Assembly: GCF_023703325.1 (NCBI RefSeq)
Contig: NZ_JAMQGM010000014.1
Coordinates: forward strand, 109,186-173,185
Direction of reading: 5' to 3'
DNA length: 64,000 nucleotides
Origin: Streptomyces meridianus
Lineage (GTDB): Bacteria; Actinomycetota; Actinomycetes; Streptomycetales; Streptomycetaceae
The notes beneath the pieces are model-generated. The model saw only the letters and a list, made by a program, of their open reading frames with translations, searched no databases and was not told where the DNA came from. A program made the position numbers and the translations under genes. Position 1 is the first letter of the stretch. Each line of letters opens with the position of its first letter. Shown piece after piece: positions 46,048 through 55,002 of this stretch.

Positions 46048-46479
46048 CATTGATGTATGCCCGTTGCGGCCGCACACTCCACGACGAACGCACGGTGGCT
46101 GCCTCGCACCGCCGACGACTGGCGTTCTTGCACCGCCAGAGCCTCGGCAACGCGACGACGTTGTTGAGCCGGGTGTTGCGAGCAGGTCGGGTCGACGTGC
46201 GCGGCAAGGGACAGGGCTGCGGGCAGGACGGGTGCAAGGCCTCACGGATGCCCAGCGCTGGTATCGCCCGGCCATGGGCAGATGATGCTGTGGTGCGTCT
46301 TGAGTGGGCGTCATCTGAGCGTCAAGAGTTCTCAGCGATGCCACGGCGCCCGGGCCGCCGAGACCGCACCCAGCTACAGAGCCGCAGGTCCGCGCATACA
46401 CGATGGACGCACTGGCCGCTCGAGCCGTTGTGCGGAGGAAAACAGGTCGAGCGCGCCACCCAAGTTACAAACCCGCAGG
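46048..46479. other. 432-bp stretch with no recognisable gene
   Basis: Neither strand gives a convincing protein. Frames are rich in Arg, Ser and Cys, and codon use is poor, as in decayed or foreign DNA. Together with the flanking duplication this suggests the remains of an inserted element. No transposase or integrase motif could be recognised. Confidence 0.45.
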
Positions 46480-47808
46480 TCAGGATCCCTTCACGGCTGG
46501 CTCGAGCACCGCCACGCACTCCACGTGGTGCGTCATCGGAAAGAGATCGAACGCCCGCAGTTTGCGCGGCCGGTAGCCGGCCTCGCGGAAGTACTTCAGG
46601 TCGCGGGCCAGCGCGGCCGGGTCGCAGGCGACGTAGGCGATGCGCCGTGCACCCAGGCCCGCGACGTGCTCGACGGTCCGCTTGCCTGCGCCGGCCCGGG
46701 GCGGGTCCAGTACGACGAGGTCAGCCTCCGTGATCCCGGTGCGCGGCAGCACCTGGTCCACCTTGCCCTGCTCGATGCGCACCCGGTCGAGGTCCTGGAG
46801 GTTGTGGCGGGCGTCCTCGGCCGCGCGCTTGCCCGACTCGATGCCGAGCACCGCCCCCTGGTCGCCGACCCGCTCCGCGAGCGCACCCGCGAACAGCCCG
46901 ACGCCGCAGTACAGATCGAGGGCCATATCCCCCTTGCGCGGCATGAGCCCCTGCATGACGGCCTCGACGAGCAGATCCGGGGCGTTCGTGTGAACCTGCC
47001 AGAACCCGCCCGAGCCGACCCGCCAGGTCCGGCCCGCGGCCCGCTCCCGTACGAAGGGGCGCCCGTGCACCCGGTGCACCCCGCCGTCCTTCTCGTCGAC
47101 CCGCATCAGGGAGACCGGCTTGTCCAGCTCCACGATGGGCAGCCGGCCGCCGGGCTTCGGCGTGATGATGACCTGGCGGTCGTTCGAGCCGGTGGCCGCG
47201 ACGGCCTCGACGGTGTCGATCTGCGGCCACTGCCGCTGCTCGATGCCCAGCTCACTGACGCCCGGTGCCGCGATCAGGCACCGGTCGACCGGCTCGACCT
47301 CGTGCGAGCGGTGGCGCCGCAGACCGGCCCGGCCCTCGTCGTCCACGGCGTACTGGACGCGCGTGCGCCAGGCCGGGACCTCACCCTTGGCGACCTTGTC
47401 GCCCGGTACGGGCTCGACGGTGCCGTCCCAGCCGACTTCCTCGGGGGTGAGCCCGGCGAGCCGGGAGAGCTGCTCGGCGATGACGGAGACCTTGAGGCGC
47501 CGCTGGGCTCCGGGTGCCGCGTGCTGCCAGTCGCAGCCCCCGCAGCGGCCCGGCCCCGAGTAGGGGCACGGGGCCTCGACCCGGTCCGGGGACGCCTCCA
47601 GCACCCGCACCGCGTCGGCGCGCAGGAAGCGGGCGCCCTCCTCGCCGTCCGTGACCCGGGCGACCACGCGCTCCCCGGGCAGGGTGTGCCGGACGAACAG
47701 CACCTGGCCCTCGGAGGTCCGGGCGACGCAGTGGCCTCCGTGCGCCACGGCGCCGACCTCGACCTCGTACTCCTGGCCGACCAGCGACTGGGTGGGTTCG
47801 GTTGTCAC
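46480..47808 (-). CDS. TrmA/RlmD-type RNA uracil-5 methyltransferase
   Basis: A 442-aa class I SAM RNA methyltransferase. It has an N-terminal TRAM RNA-binding domain (~10-65), the Fe-S cysteines CPYSGPGRCGGCDWQHA, the SAM motif LDLYCGVGLFAGALAE, VVLDPPRAGAG and the catalytic Cys in IAYVACDPAALARDL. It methylates uridine C5 in rRNA or tRNA; which one cannot be decided. GTG 47808 was chosen because AGGAG lies about ten bases upstream, inside the longer ATG 47829 version. It is probably co-transcribed with the K+ permease, 99 bp upstream. Its 3' end is duplicated at 45132-45182. Confidence 0.9.
   Translation of the reverse strand: MTTEPTQSLVGQEYEVEVGAVAHGGHCVARTSEGQVLFVRHTLPGERVVARVTDGEEGARFLRADAVRVLEASPDRVEAPCPYSGPGRCGGCDWQHAAPGAQRRLKVSVIAEQLSRLAGLTPEEVGWDGTVEPVPGDKVAKGEVPAWRTRVQYAVDDEGRAGLRRHRSHEVEPVDRCLIAAPGVSELGIEQRQWPQIDTVEAVAATGSNDRQVIITPKPGGRLPIVELDKPVSLMRVDEKDGGVHRVHGRPFVRERAAGRTWRVGSGGFWQVHTNAPDLLVEAVMQGLMPRKGDMALDLYCGVGLFAGALAERVGDQGAVLGIESGKRAAEDARHNLQDLDRVRIEQGKVDQVLPRTGITEADLVVLDPPRAGAGKRTVEHVAGLGARRIAYVACDPAALARDLKYFREAGYRPRKLRAFDLFPMTHHVECVAVLEPAVKGS
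46499..46548 (-). repeat. 3' end of the uracil methyltransferase gene (copy 2, in the intact gene)
   Basis: Partner of the 45132-45182 repeat; here it is part of the functional gene (codons for DLFPMTHHVECVAVLEP). The two copies are in direct orientation and 1.3 kb apart. Confidence 0.75.
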
Positions 47809-47907
47809 AGCGGAGGTGCTCCTGAGCATGGGGTGCGGGGCGCGGGGAGCTGCGCGGTACGGGTCCGACAGCAGCCGTTCAGTCTACGTCGCCCGAACCC
47901 CAGCCGG

Positions 47908-49947
47908 TTACGCGCTCCTGTCCCGGCCGGACGGGCCGACCGGGCCACGGCGCACCGAGCCGGGGGCGTTCCACTCCGCCCGCCGCTTCGCACGCGTCCT
48001 CGCCAACTCGGACGACTCGAGCTGGTACGGGACGGAGGTGACCATCACGCCGGGGGTGAACAGCAGCCGGCCCTTGAGCCGCAGGGCGCTCTGGTTGTGC
48101 AGCAGGTGCTCGTACCAGTGGCCGACCACGTACTCGGGGATGTAGACGCTGACCACGTCGCGCGGGCTGGTGCGCCGCAGGCCCTTCACGTAGTCGATGA
48201 CGGGCCGGGTGATCTCCCGGTAGGGCGAGTCGAGGACCTTGAGCGGGACGTCGAGGCGCCGCCGGTTCCACTCCTGCTGGAGCGCCCTGGTCTCGGCCGG
48301 GTCCACGTTGATGCTGATCGCTTCGAGGGTGTCGGAGCGCATCAGCTTCGCGTACGACAGGGCCCGCAGGGTCGGTTTGTGGATCTTTGACACCAGCACG
48401 ATGGAGTGCACCCGGGACGGGCGCACCCCGTCGTCCGCCTCCTCGGCGGCGGCCAGTTCCGAGGACACCCCGTCGTAGTGGCGGCGGATCGCGGTCATGG
48501 TGACGTAGAAGATGGCCATGCCGAGCAGGGCGACCCAGGCACCGTGGCTGAACTTGGTCAGCAGGACCACCACGAGGACGACGCCGGTGAAGAAGGCGCC
48601 GAAGGTGTTGATCGCCCGGGAGCGCATCATCCGGCGACGCTCGGTCGGGTCCTTCTCGACCGCCAGGTGACGGTTCCAGTGCCGGACCATGCCGGTCTGG
48701 CTGAGCGTGAACGACACGAAGACGCCGACGATGTAGAGCTGGATCAGCCGGGTGGAGTCGGCGCCGTAGATCCCCACCAGGACGGCGGCGGCGCCGGCGA
48801 GCAGCACGATGCCGTTGGAGAAGGCGAGCCGGTCGCCGCGGGTGTGCAGTTGCCGCGGCAGGTAGCGGTCCTGGGCCAGGATCGAGCCGAGCAGCGGGAA
48901 GCCGTTGTACGCCGTGTTGGCGGCGAGGAACAGGACCAGCGCGGTGGCCGCGGCCAGGATCACGAAGAGGAACGAGCCGTCGCCGAACACCGCTGCCGCA
49001 ACCTGGGAGATGACCGGGTTCTGGGTGTACCCGGGGCCTACCGGTTCCCCGTTGTCCAGCAGGTCGCGGGCGGGGAACTCGGCCATCCTGACGTCCGTGG
49101 CCAACGCCAGCCCGATGATCCCGCAGAACATCGTGACGGCCAGAGCGCCCATCATCGCCAGGGTGGTTGCCGCGTTCCGGCTCTTGGGCTTGCGGAAGGC
49201 GGGTACGCCGTTGCTGATCGCCTCGACGCCCGTGAGCGCCGCACAGCCCGAGGAGAAGGCGCGCAGCAGCAGGAACAGCAGCGCGAAGCCGGCGAGACCG
49301 GTGTGCTCGGTCTTGATCTCGAGGTCGGCCGTCGGGGCCTTCATCGAGTCGCCGAGGACGATCCCGCGGTACGCCCCCCAGAGGATCATGAGGAAGACGC
49401 CGGCCACGAACACGTAGGTCGGGATGGCGAAGAGCTTGCCGGACTCCTTGACACCGCGCAGGTTCATCAGCGTGAGCAGCACGATTATGGCGACGGCGGA
49501 AAGCGTCTTGTGCTCCACGACGAACGGGATGGCCGAGCCCAGGTTCTCCACGCCCGAGGAGATCGACACCGCCACGGTCAGGACGTAGTCCACCAGCAGG
49601 GCGCTGGCCACCGTCAGCCCGGCCCGGGGCCCCAGGTTGACGTTGGCCACCTCGTAGTCGCCGCCACCGCTGGGATAGGCGTGCACGTTCTGCCGGTACG
49701 ACGCGACGACCGTGAACATCAGGACGACGACCGCGACGGCGATCCACGGGCTGAAGTGGTAGGCCGACACCCCCGCCAGCGAGAGGACGAGCAGCACCTC
49801 GCCCGGTGCGTACGCCACGGAGGACAGCGGGTCCGACGCGAAGACGGGAAGGGCGATCCGCTTCGGGAGCAGGGTCTCCCCGAGACGGTCGCTGCGCAGC
49901 GCCCGCCCGATCAGGATCCGCTTGGGCAGGTCGGTCAGTTTCGGCAC
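47908..49947 (-). CDS. KimA-like APC-superfamily potassium/amino-acid permease
   Basis: A 679-aa integral membrane protein with about 12 transmembrane helices in the first ~480 residues (FASDPLSSVAYAPGEVLLVL, YPSGGGDYEVANVNLG, ALTGVEAISNGVPAF) and a ~190-residue cytoplasmic tail. The sequence matches the KUP-like APC group that includes the B. subtilis K+ importer KimA (YdaO), which is inhibited by c-di-AMP. Two TrkA-type regulatory proteins and the kdp system nearby support a K+ role. It is divergent from the SDR-type gene by 87 bp. No ydaO riboswitch was recognised upstream. Confidence 0.85.
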   Translation of the reverse strand: MPKLTDLPKRILIGRALRSDRLGETLLPKRIALPVFASDPLSSVAYAPGEVLLVLSLAGVSAYHFSPWIAVAVVVLMFTVVASYRQNVHAYPSGGGDYEVANVNLGPRAGLTVASALLVDYVLTVAVSISSGVENLGSAIPFVVEHKTLSAVAIIVLLTLMNLRGVKESGKLFAIPTYVFVAGVFLMILWGAYRGIVLGDSMKAPTADLEIKTEHTGLAGFALLFLLLRAFSSGCAALTGVEAISNGVPAFRKPKSRNAATTLAMMGALAVTMFCGIIGLALATDVRMAEFPARDLLDNGEPVGPGYTQNPVISQVAAAVFGDGSFLFVILAAATALVLFLAANTAYNGFPLLGSILAQDRYLPRQLHTRGDRLAFSNGIVLLAGAAAVLVGIYGADSTRLIQLYIVGVFVSFTLSQTGMVRHWNRHLAVEKDPTERRRMMRSRAINTFGAFFTGVVLVVVLLTKFSHGAWVALLGMAIFYVTMTAIRRHYDGVSSELAAAEEADDGVRPSRVHSIVLVSKIHKPTLRALSYAKLMRSDTLEAISINVDPAETRALQQEWNRRRLDVPLKVLDSPYREITRPVIDYVKGLRRTSPRDVVSVYIPEYVVGHWYEHLLHNQSALRLKGRLLFTPGVMVTSVPYQLESSELARTRAKRRAEWNAPGSVRRGPVGPSGRDRSA

Positions 49948-50034
49948 GCAGAGGATCGTAAGCGTTCGATATCCACGGGGCCCACCCGCCCTGTCTCACT
50001 GGCTCAGCGCGCCCCGCCGGGCCAGCATGGGGGC

Positions 50035-51624
50035 ATGACAACCGCATCCTCACCCGTCGCGGAGAGCGGACCGCTGACGTGCCTGGTCACCGGCGCGACG
50101 GGATACATCGGCGGCAGGCTCGTCCCGGAACTGCTGTCGGCCGGGCACCGTGTGCGCTGCCTCGCCCGGACCCCCGAGAAGCTGCGCGACCATCCGTGGT
50201 CGGGGCAGGCGGAGGTGGCGCGCGGCGACGTCACGGACGCGGAGTCGCTGCGCGACGCCCTGAACGGCGTGGACGTCGCCTACTACCTCGTGCACGCCCT
50301 GGGCACCGGGAAGGGGTTCGAGGAGACCGACCGGGAGGCGGCCCGGCTGTTCGGCGAGCAGGCCAAGGCGGCGGGTGTCCGGCGGATCGTCTACCTCGGC
50401 GGTCTGACACCGGCCGGCGTACCCGAGCGCGAGCTCTCGCCCCATCTGCGGTCGCGCGCCGAGGTGGGCCGCATCCTGGAGGAGTCGGGGGTGCCGACGG
50501 CCGTCCTCAGGGCGGCCGTGATCATCGGTTCCGGTTCGGCCTCGTTCGAGATGCTGCGCTACCTGACCGAGCGTCTGCCCCTGATGATCACACCGAGCTG
50601 GGTGCGCACGGCGATCCAGCCGGTCGCCATCCGGGACGTACTGCGCTACCTGGTGGGCTGCGCCACGCTGCCCCCGGACGCGAACCGGTCGTTCGACATC
50701 GGCGGCCCCGATGTTCTGACCTACCGCGACATGATGCAGCGCTACGCCGCTGTGGCGGACCTGCCGAAGCGGCTGATCCTTCCCGTGCCGGTCCTCACGC
50801 CACGGCTGTCGAGCCACTGGGTCGGCCTGGTCACACCGGTTCCGGGCTCGATCGCCCGGCCGCTGGCGGAGTCGCTGCGGCACGAGGTGGTGTGCGGCGA
50901 GCACGACATCGCCCGCTACGTGCCGGATCCGCCGGGCGGGCTGCTCGGCATCGACCGGGCGCTGAGCCTGGCCCTGCAGCGGATCAAGGACGCGGACGTG
51001 GCGACGCGCTGGTCGTCGGCGTCGGTGCCCGGTGCGCCCAGCGATCCGCTGCCCACCGACCCGGACTGGTCGGGCGGCAGCCTGTACACCGACTTCCGCG
51101 ACCAGTCCGTCGCGGCGCCGCCCGCCGCGCTGTGGAGCGTTGTGGAGGGCATCGGCGGGGACAACGGCTGGTACTCGTTCCCGCTGGCCTGGGCGGTACG
51201 GGGCTGGCTCGACCGGCTGGTCGGCGGCGTGGGACTGCGGCGCGGCCGCCGGGACGCGGAGCACCTGCGGGTAGGGGACTCGCTCGACTTCTGGCGGGTG
51301 GAGGAGGTCGAGCACGGCCGGCTGCTCCGGCTCCGCGCGGAGATGCGGCTGCCGGGTCTGGCGTGGCTGGAGCTGCGGGTCGAGCCGGACGGCCGGGGCG
51401 GCAGCCTGCTGCGGCAGCGGGCGCTGTTCCATCCGCACGGTCTCGCCGGGCACGCGTACTGGTGGGGCGTCTCGCCGTTCCACTCGGTCGTCTTCGGCGG
51501 GATGGCCCGGAGGATCGCGGCCACGGCGGAGTCAACCGCGGTGGGTCCGCGAGCGGCGGCGGCGGGTAGCGTTACCGGCGACGAACGAACCAGCAGCGGC
51601 CCCGCCCGGGGCCCGGAAGGATGA
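50035..51624 (+). CDS. SDR-type NAD(P)-binding protein with C-terminal DUF2867
   Basis: A 529-aa fusion. The first ~300 residues are an atypical SDR/NmrA-like Rossmann domain (CLVTGATGYIGGRLVPELL, VDVAYYLVHAL, RIVYLGGLTP). The C-terminal ~150 residues (VAAPPAALWSVVEGIGGDNG, RVEEVEHGRLLRLRAEMRLP) form a DUF2867/START-like domain. Function unknown; related proteins are annotated as oxidoreductases or NADH-binding regulators. ATG 50035 lies between the K+ permease and the TrkA genes; the first TrkA gene starts 55 bp after its stop. Confidence 0.85.
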   Translation: MTTASSPVAESGPLTCLVTGATGYIGGRLVPELLSAGHRVRCLARTPEKLRDHPWSGQAEVARGDVTDAESLRDALNGVDVAYYLVHALGTGKGFEETDREAARLFGEQAKAAGVRRIVYLGGLTPAGVPERELSPHLRSRAEVGRILEESGVPTAVLRAAVIIGSGSASFEMLRYLTERLPLMITPSWVRTAIQPVAIRDVLRYLVGCATLPPDANRSFDIGGPDVLTYRDMMQRYAAVADLPKRLILPVPVLTPRLSSHWVGLVTPVPGSIARPLAESLRHEVVCGEHDIARYVPDPPGGLLGIDRALSLALQRIKDADVATRWSSASVPGAPSDPLPTDPDWSGGSLYTDFRDQSVAAPPAALWSVVEGIGGDNGWYSFPLAWAVRGWLDRLVGGVGLRRGRRDAEHLRVGDSLDFWRVEEVEHGRLLRLRAEMRLPGLAWLELRVEPDGRGGSLLRQRALFHPHGLAGHAYWWGVSPFHSVVFGGMARRIAATAESTAVGPRAAAAGSVTGDERTSSGPARGPEG

Positions 51625-51679
51625 TGAACGGTGCCGGCACAGGTCATAGCGCTCAGGGAAGGTGCGAGGTAAAGGCCTC

Positions 51680-52348
51680 ATGCACATCGTGATCATGGGC
51701 TGCGGACGCGTGGGCTCGGCCCTCGCGTACACGCTGGAGCAACAAGGTCACACGGTCGCCGTCATCGACCAGGACCCCACCGCCTTCCGCCGCCTGGGCT
51801 CCGGGTTCGGCGGGCGCCGGGTGACCGGCATCGGCTTCGACCAGGACACCCTGCGCGAGGCCGGCATCGAGGAGGCCGGTGCCTTCGCCGCGGTCAGCAG
51901 CGGCGACAACTCCAACATCATCGCCGCCCGCGTGGCGCGAGAGATGTTCGACGTGGAGAACGTGGCCGCGCGCATCTACGACCCCCGGCGCGCCGAGGTG
52001 TACCAGCGGCTCGGCATCCCGACGGTCGCCACCGTGCGCTGGACGGCCGACCAGATGCTCCGCCGGCTGCTGCCGTCCGGAGCCGAGGCCCTGTGGCGTG
52101 ACCCGAGCGGCGCGGTGCAGCTGGCCGAGGTGCACATCTCGACGGCCTGGGTCGGCCACCGGATCAGCCGGATGCAGGAGGAGACGGGCGTGCGCGTGGC
52201 GTTCCTCACCCGACTGGGCGAAGCAGTGCTGCCGACGGCGGACACCGTGCTGCAGGAAGGCGATCTGGTGCACGTCATGATGCGCAGCGAGGACATGGAG
52301 AAGGTCGAGGCGGCGTTCGCCGAAGGCCCCGAGGAGGCGCAGCGATGA
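51680..52348 (+). CDS. TrkA-family potassium uptake regulatory protein (CeoB-like)
   Basis: A 222-aa cytosolic RCK protein: an RCK_N domain with a Rossmann NAD site (MHIVIMGCGRVGSALAYTLE, then IDQDP) and an RCK_C domain from about residue 140. Such proteins gate K+ transporters in response to NAD(H) or c-di-AMP. The start is ATG 51680; its stop overlaps the second trkA-type gene (ATGA). A Trk/Ktr-type membrane subunit is absent, so the KimA-like permease upstream may be its partner, as in mycobacterial ceoBC neighbourhoods. Confidence 0.9.
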   Translation: MHIVIMGCGRVGSALAYTLEQQGHTVAVIDQDPTAFRRLGSGFGGRRVTGIGFDQDTLREAGIEEAGAFAAVSSGDNSNIIAARVAREMFDVENVAARIYDPRRAEVYQRLGIPTVATVRWTADQMLRRLLPSGAEALWRDPSGAVQLAEVHISTAWVGHRISRMQEETGVRVAFLTRLGEAVLPTADTVLQEGDLVHVMMRSEDMEKVEAAFAEGPEEAQR

Positions 52349-53022
52349 GGGTCGCCATCGGAGGGGCCGGCGCGGTCGGGCGTTCGATCGCCGGCGAGCT
52401 GCTGGAGAACGGGCACGAGGTGCTGCTGATCGACAAGGCGCCCACCGCGATCTCCGTTGAACGGGTGCCGCAGGCGGAGTGGCTGCTGGCCGACGCCTGT
52501 GAGATCACCTCGCTCGACGAGGCCGCGCTGCAGCGCTGCAACGTGGTCATCGCTGCCACCGGGGACGACAAGGTCAACCTGGTCATCTCGCTGCTGGCGA
52601 AGACCGAGTACGCGGTCCCGCGGGTCGTGGCGCGGGTGAACAACCCGAAGAACGAGTGGCTGTTCAACGAGTCGTGGGGGGTCGATGTGGCCGTGTCCAC
52701 GCCCCGCCTGATGTCGGCCCTGGTCGAGGAGGCGGTGAGCGTCGGCGACCTGGTGCGGCTGCTGCGCTTCAGCCACGGCGACGCCAACCTCGTCGAGCTG
52801 ACCCTACCGCCGGAGGCGGCCCTGACCGGGACCCGGGTCGGCGATGTGCAGTGGCCGGACGACACCTCGCTGGTCACCATCATCCGCGGCACACGGGTGC
52901 TGACCCCCGACCGGGACGACGCGCTGGAGGCCGGTGACGAGCTGCTGTTCGTCGCGGCGCAGGCGCGGGAACAGGAGCTGGAGGACCTGCTCTCGACCCG
53001 GCGCGCGGAGACCGAGCGCTGA
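52345..53022 (+). CDS. TrkA-family potassium uptake regulatory protein (CeoC-like)
   Basis: A 225-aa second RCK protein with GGAGAVGRSIAGELLENGHEV and LLIDKAP in RCK_N and an RCK_C domain at the C-terminus (LVTIIRGTRVLTPDRDDALE). It overlaps the first trkA gene by four bases. Two paralogous half-subunits would form the octameric gating ring. A strong terminator follows. Confidence 0.9.
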   Translation: MRVAIGGAGAVGRSIAGELLENGHEVLLIDKAPTAISVERVPQAEWLLADACEITSLDEAALQRCNVVIAATGDDKVNLVISLLAKTEYAVPRVVARVNNPKNEWLFNESWGVDVAVSTPRLMSALVEEAVSVGDLVRLLRFSHGDANLVELTLPPEAALTGTRVGDVQWPDDTSLVTIIRGTRVLTPDRDDALEAGDELLFVAAQAREQELEDLLSTRRAETER

Positions 53023-53031
53023 GAACGGACA

Positions 53032-53073
53032 CGGCGAGGGGGCCGGAACCGTTGGGTTCCGGCCCCCTCGCCG
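53032..53073. terminator. strong bidirectional terminator
   Basis: Perfect 19-bp arms (53032-53050 and 53055-53073) with a GTTG loop lie between the convergent trkA-type gene and the DUF3159 gene. Confidence 0.9.
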
Positions 53074-53096
53074 TCGATCGTGCGGGTGCGGTCCCG

Positions 53097-53825
53097 TCAG
53101 TCGGCCGTGGCCGTCTGCGCTGCTCGTTCCTTCTCGAGGCGTTCGGTCTCCTCGGCCTCCATCTCGGCGAAGACGTCGATCGGCGGCGGTGCCTTGGCGA
53201 GGAAGATCCAGGTGAAGTAGACGCAGAGCAGGAACGGCGGAATGCCGAGCGCCACCTTGACCCACCCCAGCTGGGTTGCGTCGCCCCACCAGTAGAGCGG
53301 GAAGAGGATCGCCGACTTGGCGAGCAGGATCAGTCCCCACGCCCAGCTGGCCTTGGTGTACGCCACCCGGCGGCCCGGGTTGCGGGTGCGCCAGGAGAGG
53401 TTCTCCTTGAACAGCGGCCCGAGGATGACTCCGAGCAGCGGCCAGCCGGCCATGGCCGACACGGTGTAGGCCACCGCGAGACCGAGGGTGTACAGCATCC
53501 CGGGCAGGTAGAAGTTCTTGGCGTCCCCGGACATCATCGCGAAGGCGGCGCCGATGGCGACGCCGAAGACGCCGCCGAAGGCGTGCTTGAGCGTTCCCTT
53601 GCTCACCACCCGGGCGATGCCCAGCACCAGCGACAGGGCGAGCGCGGCGATGGCCGCCGGCTGGATGTCACGGTTCACGGTGTAGATCGCGACGAACACC
53701 AGGCCGGGGACGGTGGTCTCCACCATGCCCCGGACGCCGCCGAACGCTTCGAAGAGCGCGGCCTCGGTGACGGTTCTCGAATGTGCGTCCTGGTCCTGGT
53801 CGGTCTGGCGGTCCGGAGAGGTCAC
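53097..53825 (-). CDS. DUF3159 membrane protein
   Basis: A 242-aa membrane protein of the actinobacterial DUF3159 family, with about six hydrophobic helices (VPGLVFVAIYTV, PAAIAALALSLVLGIARVV, FGVAIGAAFAMM, MLYTLGLAVAYTVS, WGLILLAKSAILFPLYW, ALGIPPFLLCVYFTWIFLA) and conserved FEAFGGVRGMVET near the N-terminus and LSWRTRNPGRRVAYTKASW in the centre. Function unknown. It lies three bases after the OB-fold gene and probably shares its transcript. Confidence 0.85.
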   Translation of the reverse strand: MTSPDRQTDQDQDAHSRTVTEAALFEAFGGVRGMVETTVPGLVFVAIYTVNRDIQPAAIAALALSLVLGIARVVSKGTLKHAFGGVFGVAIGAAFAMMSGDAKNFYLPGMLYTLGLAVAYTVSAMAGWPLLGVILGPLFKENLSWRTRNPGRRVAYTKASWAWGLILLAKSAILFPLYWWGDATQLGWVKVALGIPPFLLCVYFTWIFLAKAPPPIDVFAEMEAEETERLEKERAAQTATAD

Positions 53826-53828
53826 CGG

Positions 53829-54227
53829 CTACTCCTGTCCGAGCGGTCGGAGTTCGTATTTGGGGTTGAACAGCAGCCGGCGCCCATGACTCATTGACAT
53901 GCGGCCGGAGACCACGATCTTACGGCCGGGCTCGATGCCGACGATGGAGCGCCGTCCGAGCCACACCACGTCGACGGCGGCCGAACCGTCGAACAGCTCG
54001 GCCTCGAGTGCGGGCACGCCGGCGCGGGGCCGCAGGGTCACCGTGCGCAGCGTTCCGGTCACCTTCACGATCTCGCGGTCGTGGCACTCGCCGATCGGGG
54101 TGCATCCCGAGGCCTGTGCGTCCTGCTGCAGCTCGTCGGCGTGCAGCTCCTCCTGGGTGCTGGAGAGGCGGTCGAGCAACCGGCGGAACCGACCGGTGGG
54201 CTTGTCGTGACGGGACACTGCACTCAT
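53829..54227 (-). CDS. OB-fold nucleic acid-binding protein
   Basis: A 132-aa protein whose second half is an OB-fold (REIVKVTGTLRTVTLRPRAG, AELFDGSAAVDVVWLGRRS, PGRKIVVSGRMSMSHGRRLL), resembling the anticodon-binding/RecG-wedge type. The first 40 residues are charged and helical. It always accompanies DUF3159 in Streptomyces as far as I recall. ATG 54227 is the likely start; a GTG three codons in is an alternative. Its binding target is unknown. Confidence 0.8.
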   Translation of the reverse strand: MSAVSRHDKPTGRFRRLLDRLSSTQEELHADELQQDAQASGCTPIGECHDREIVKVTGTLRTVTLRPRAGVPALEAELFDGSAAVDVVWLGRRSIVGIEPGRKIVVSGRMSMSHGRRLLFNPKYELRPLGQE

Positions 54228-54259
54228 ACACGAAGCGTACCGGGAGGGGGCTGGGCGGA

Positions 54260-54946
54260 TCACTGCTCGAAGCGGTACCCCATGCCGGGCTCGGTGACGA
54301 AATGCTGCGGGTGCGACGGATCGCTCTCGAGCTTGCGCCGCAGTTGTGCCATGTACACACGGAGATAGTTGGTCTCGGTCCCGTACGAGGGTCCCCAGAC
54401 CTCCTGGAGAAGCTGTTTCTGCCCGATCAGCCGGCCGGGATTGCGCACCAGGACCTCGAGCAGATGCCATTCGGTCGGGGTGAGGCGGACGTCACGGCCG
54501 TCCTGGAGGCGGACCTTCCTCGCCGCCAGATCGACGGTGAACCGCTCGGTGGAGACGACCGCCGTGCCGTCCACCGGTCCGGTCGGCGTCGCCCGGCGGA
54601 CGGCGGCCCGCAGCCGGGCGAGCAGCTCGTCCATGCCGAACGGCTTGGTGACGTAGTCGTCGGCACCCGCGTCGAGTGCCTCGACCTTCTCGTCGGAGGT
54701 CTGCCGGGCGGACAGCACCAGGATCGGCACCGGGGTCCAGCCGCGGAGCCCCTTGATGACCTCGGTTCCGTCCATGTCGGGAAGCCCCAGGTCGAGGAGG
54801 ACGACGTCGGGCCGGCGGGCTGCGGCGAGGGCGAGAGCGGTCGCGCCGTCCGGGGCGGCGTCCACCTCGTACTTGCGCGCCTTGAGGTTGATGACGAGCG
54901 CGCGCACGATCTGCGCGTCGTCCTCCACCACCAGAACCCGGGTCAT
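54260..54946 (-). CDS. kdpE: KdpE response regulator
   Basis: A 228-aa OmpR/PhoB-type response regulator. The receiver domain has the acidic pair (VVEDD), the phospho-acceptor Asp in DVVLLDLGLPDMDG, the T/S switch (LVLSAR) and Lys in VTKPFGMDE. The winged-helix output domain ends in TNYLRVYMAQLRRKLE and GMGYRFE. KdpE activates the K+-limitation kdp operon. It is 56 bp downstream of kdpD, and the operon it should control lies 5.6 kb away at 60585. Confidence 0.94.
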   Translation of the reverse strand: MTRVLVVEDDAQIVRALVINLKARKYEVDAAPDGATALALAAARRPDVVLLDLGLPDMDGTEVIKGLRGWTPVPILVLSARQTSDEKVEALDAGADDYVTKPFGMDELLARLRAAVRRATPTGPVDGTAVVSTERFTVDLAARKVRLQDGRDVRLTPTEWHLLEVLVRNPGRLIGQKQLLQEVWGPSYGTETNYLRVYMAQLRRKLESDPSHPQHFVTEPGMGYRFEQ

Positions 54947-55002
54947 GTGTGTCCTGTCCTCTCGCCGGCGACCGGCGTACGGAAGCTGCGGGGCTGCGGT
55001 CG

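Noticed and set aside
46048..46479. A transposase or integrase remnant next to vapBC
   Set aside because: The DNA looks decayed and foreign, but no DDE, HTH or recombinase motif could be read in any frame, so no element type is claimed.
47809..49947. c-di-AMP (ydaO-type) riboswitch before the KimA-like gene
   Set aside because: The 87 bp upstream of the start (49948-50034) are too short, and no conserved riboswitch core was recognised.
48406..50034. N-terminal extension of the SDR-type gene
   Set aside because: It lies opposite the K+ permease gene and has no family pattern; the Rossmann motif follows ATG 50035 directly.
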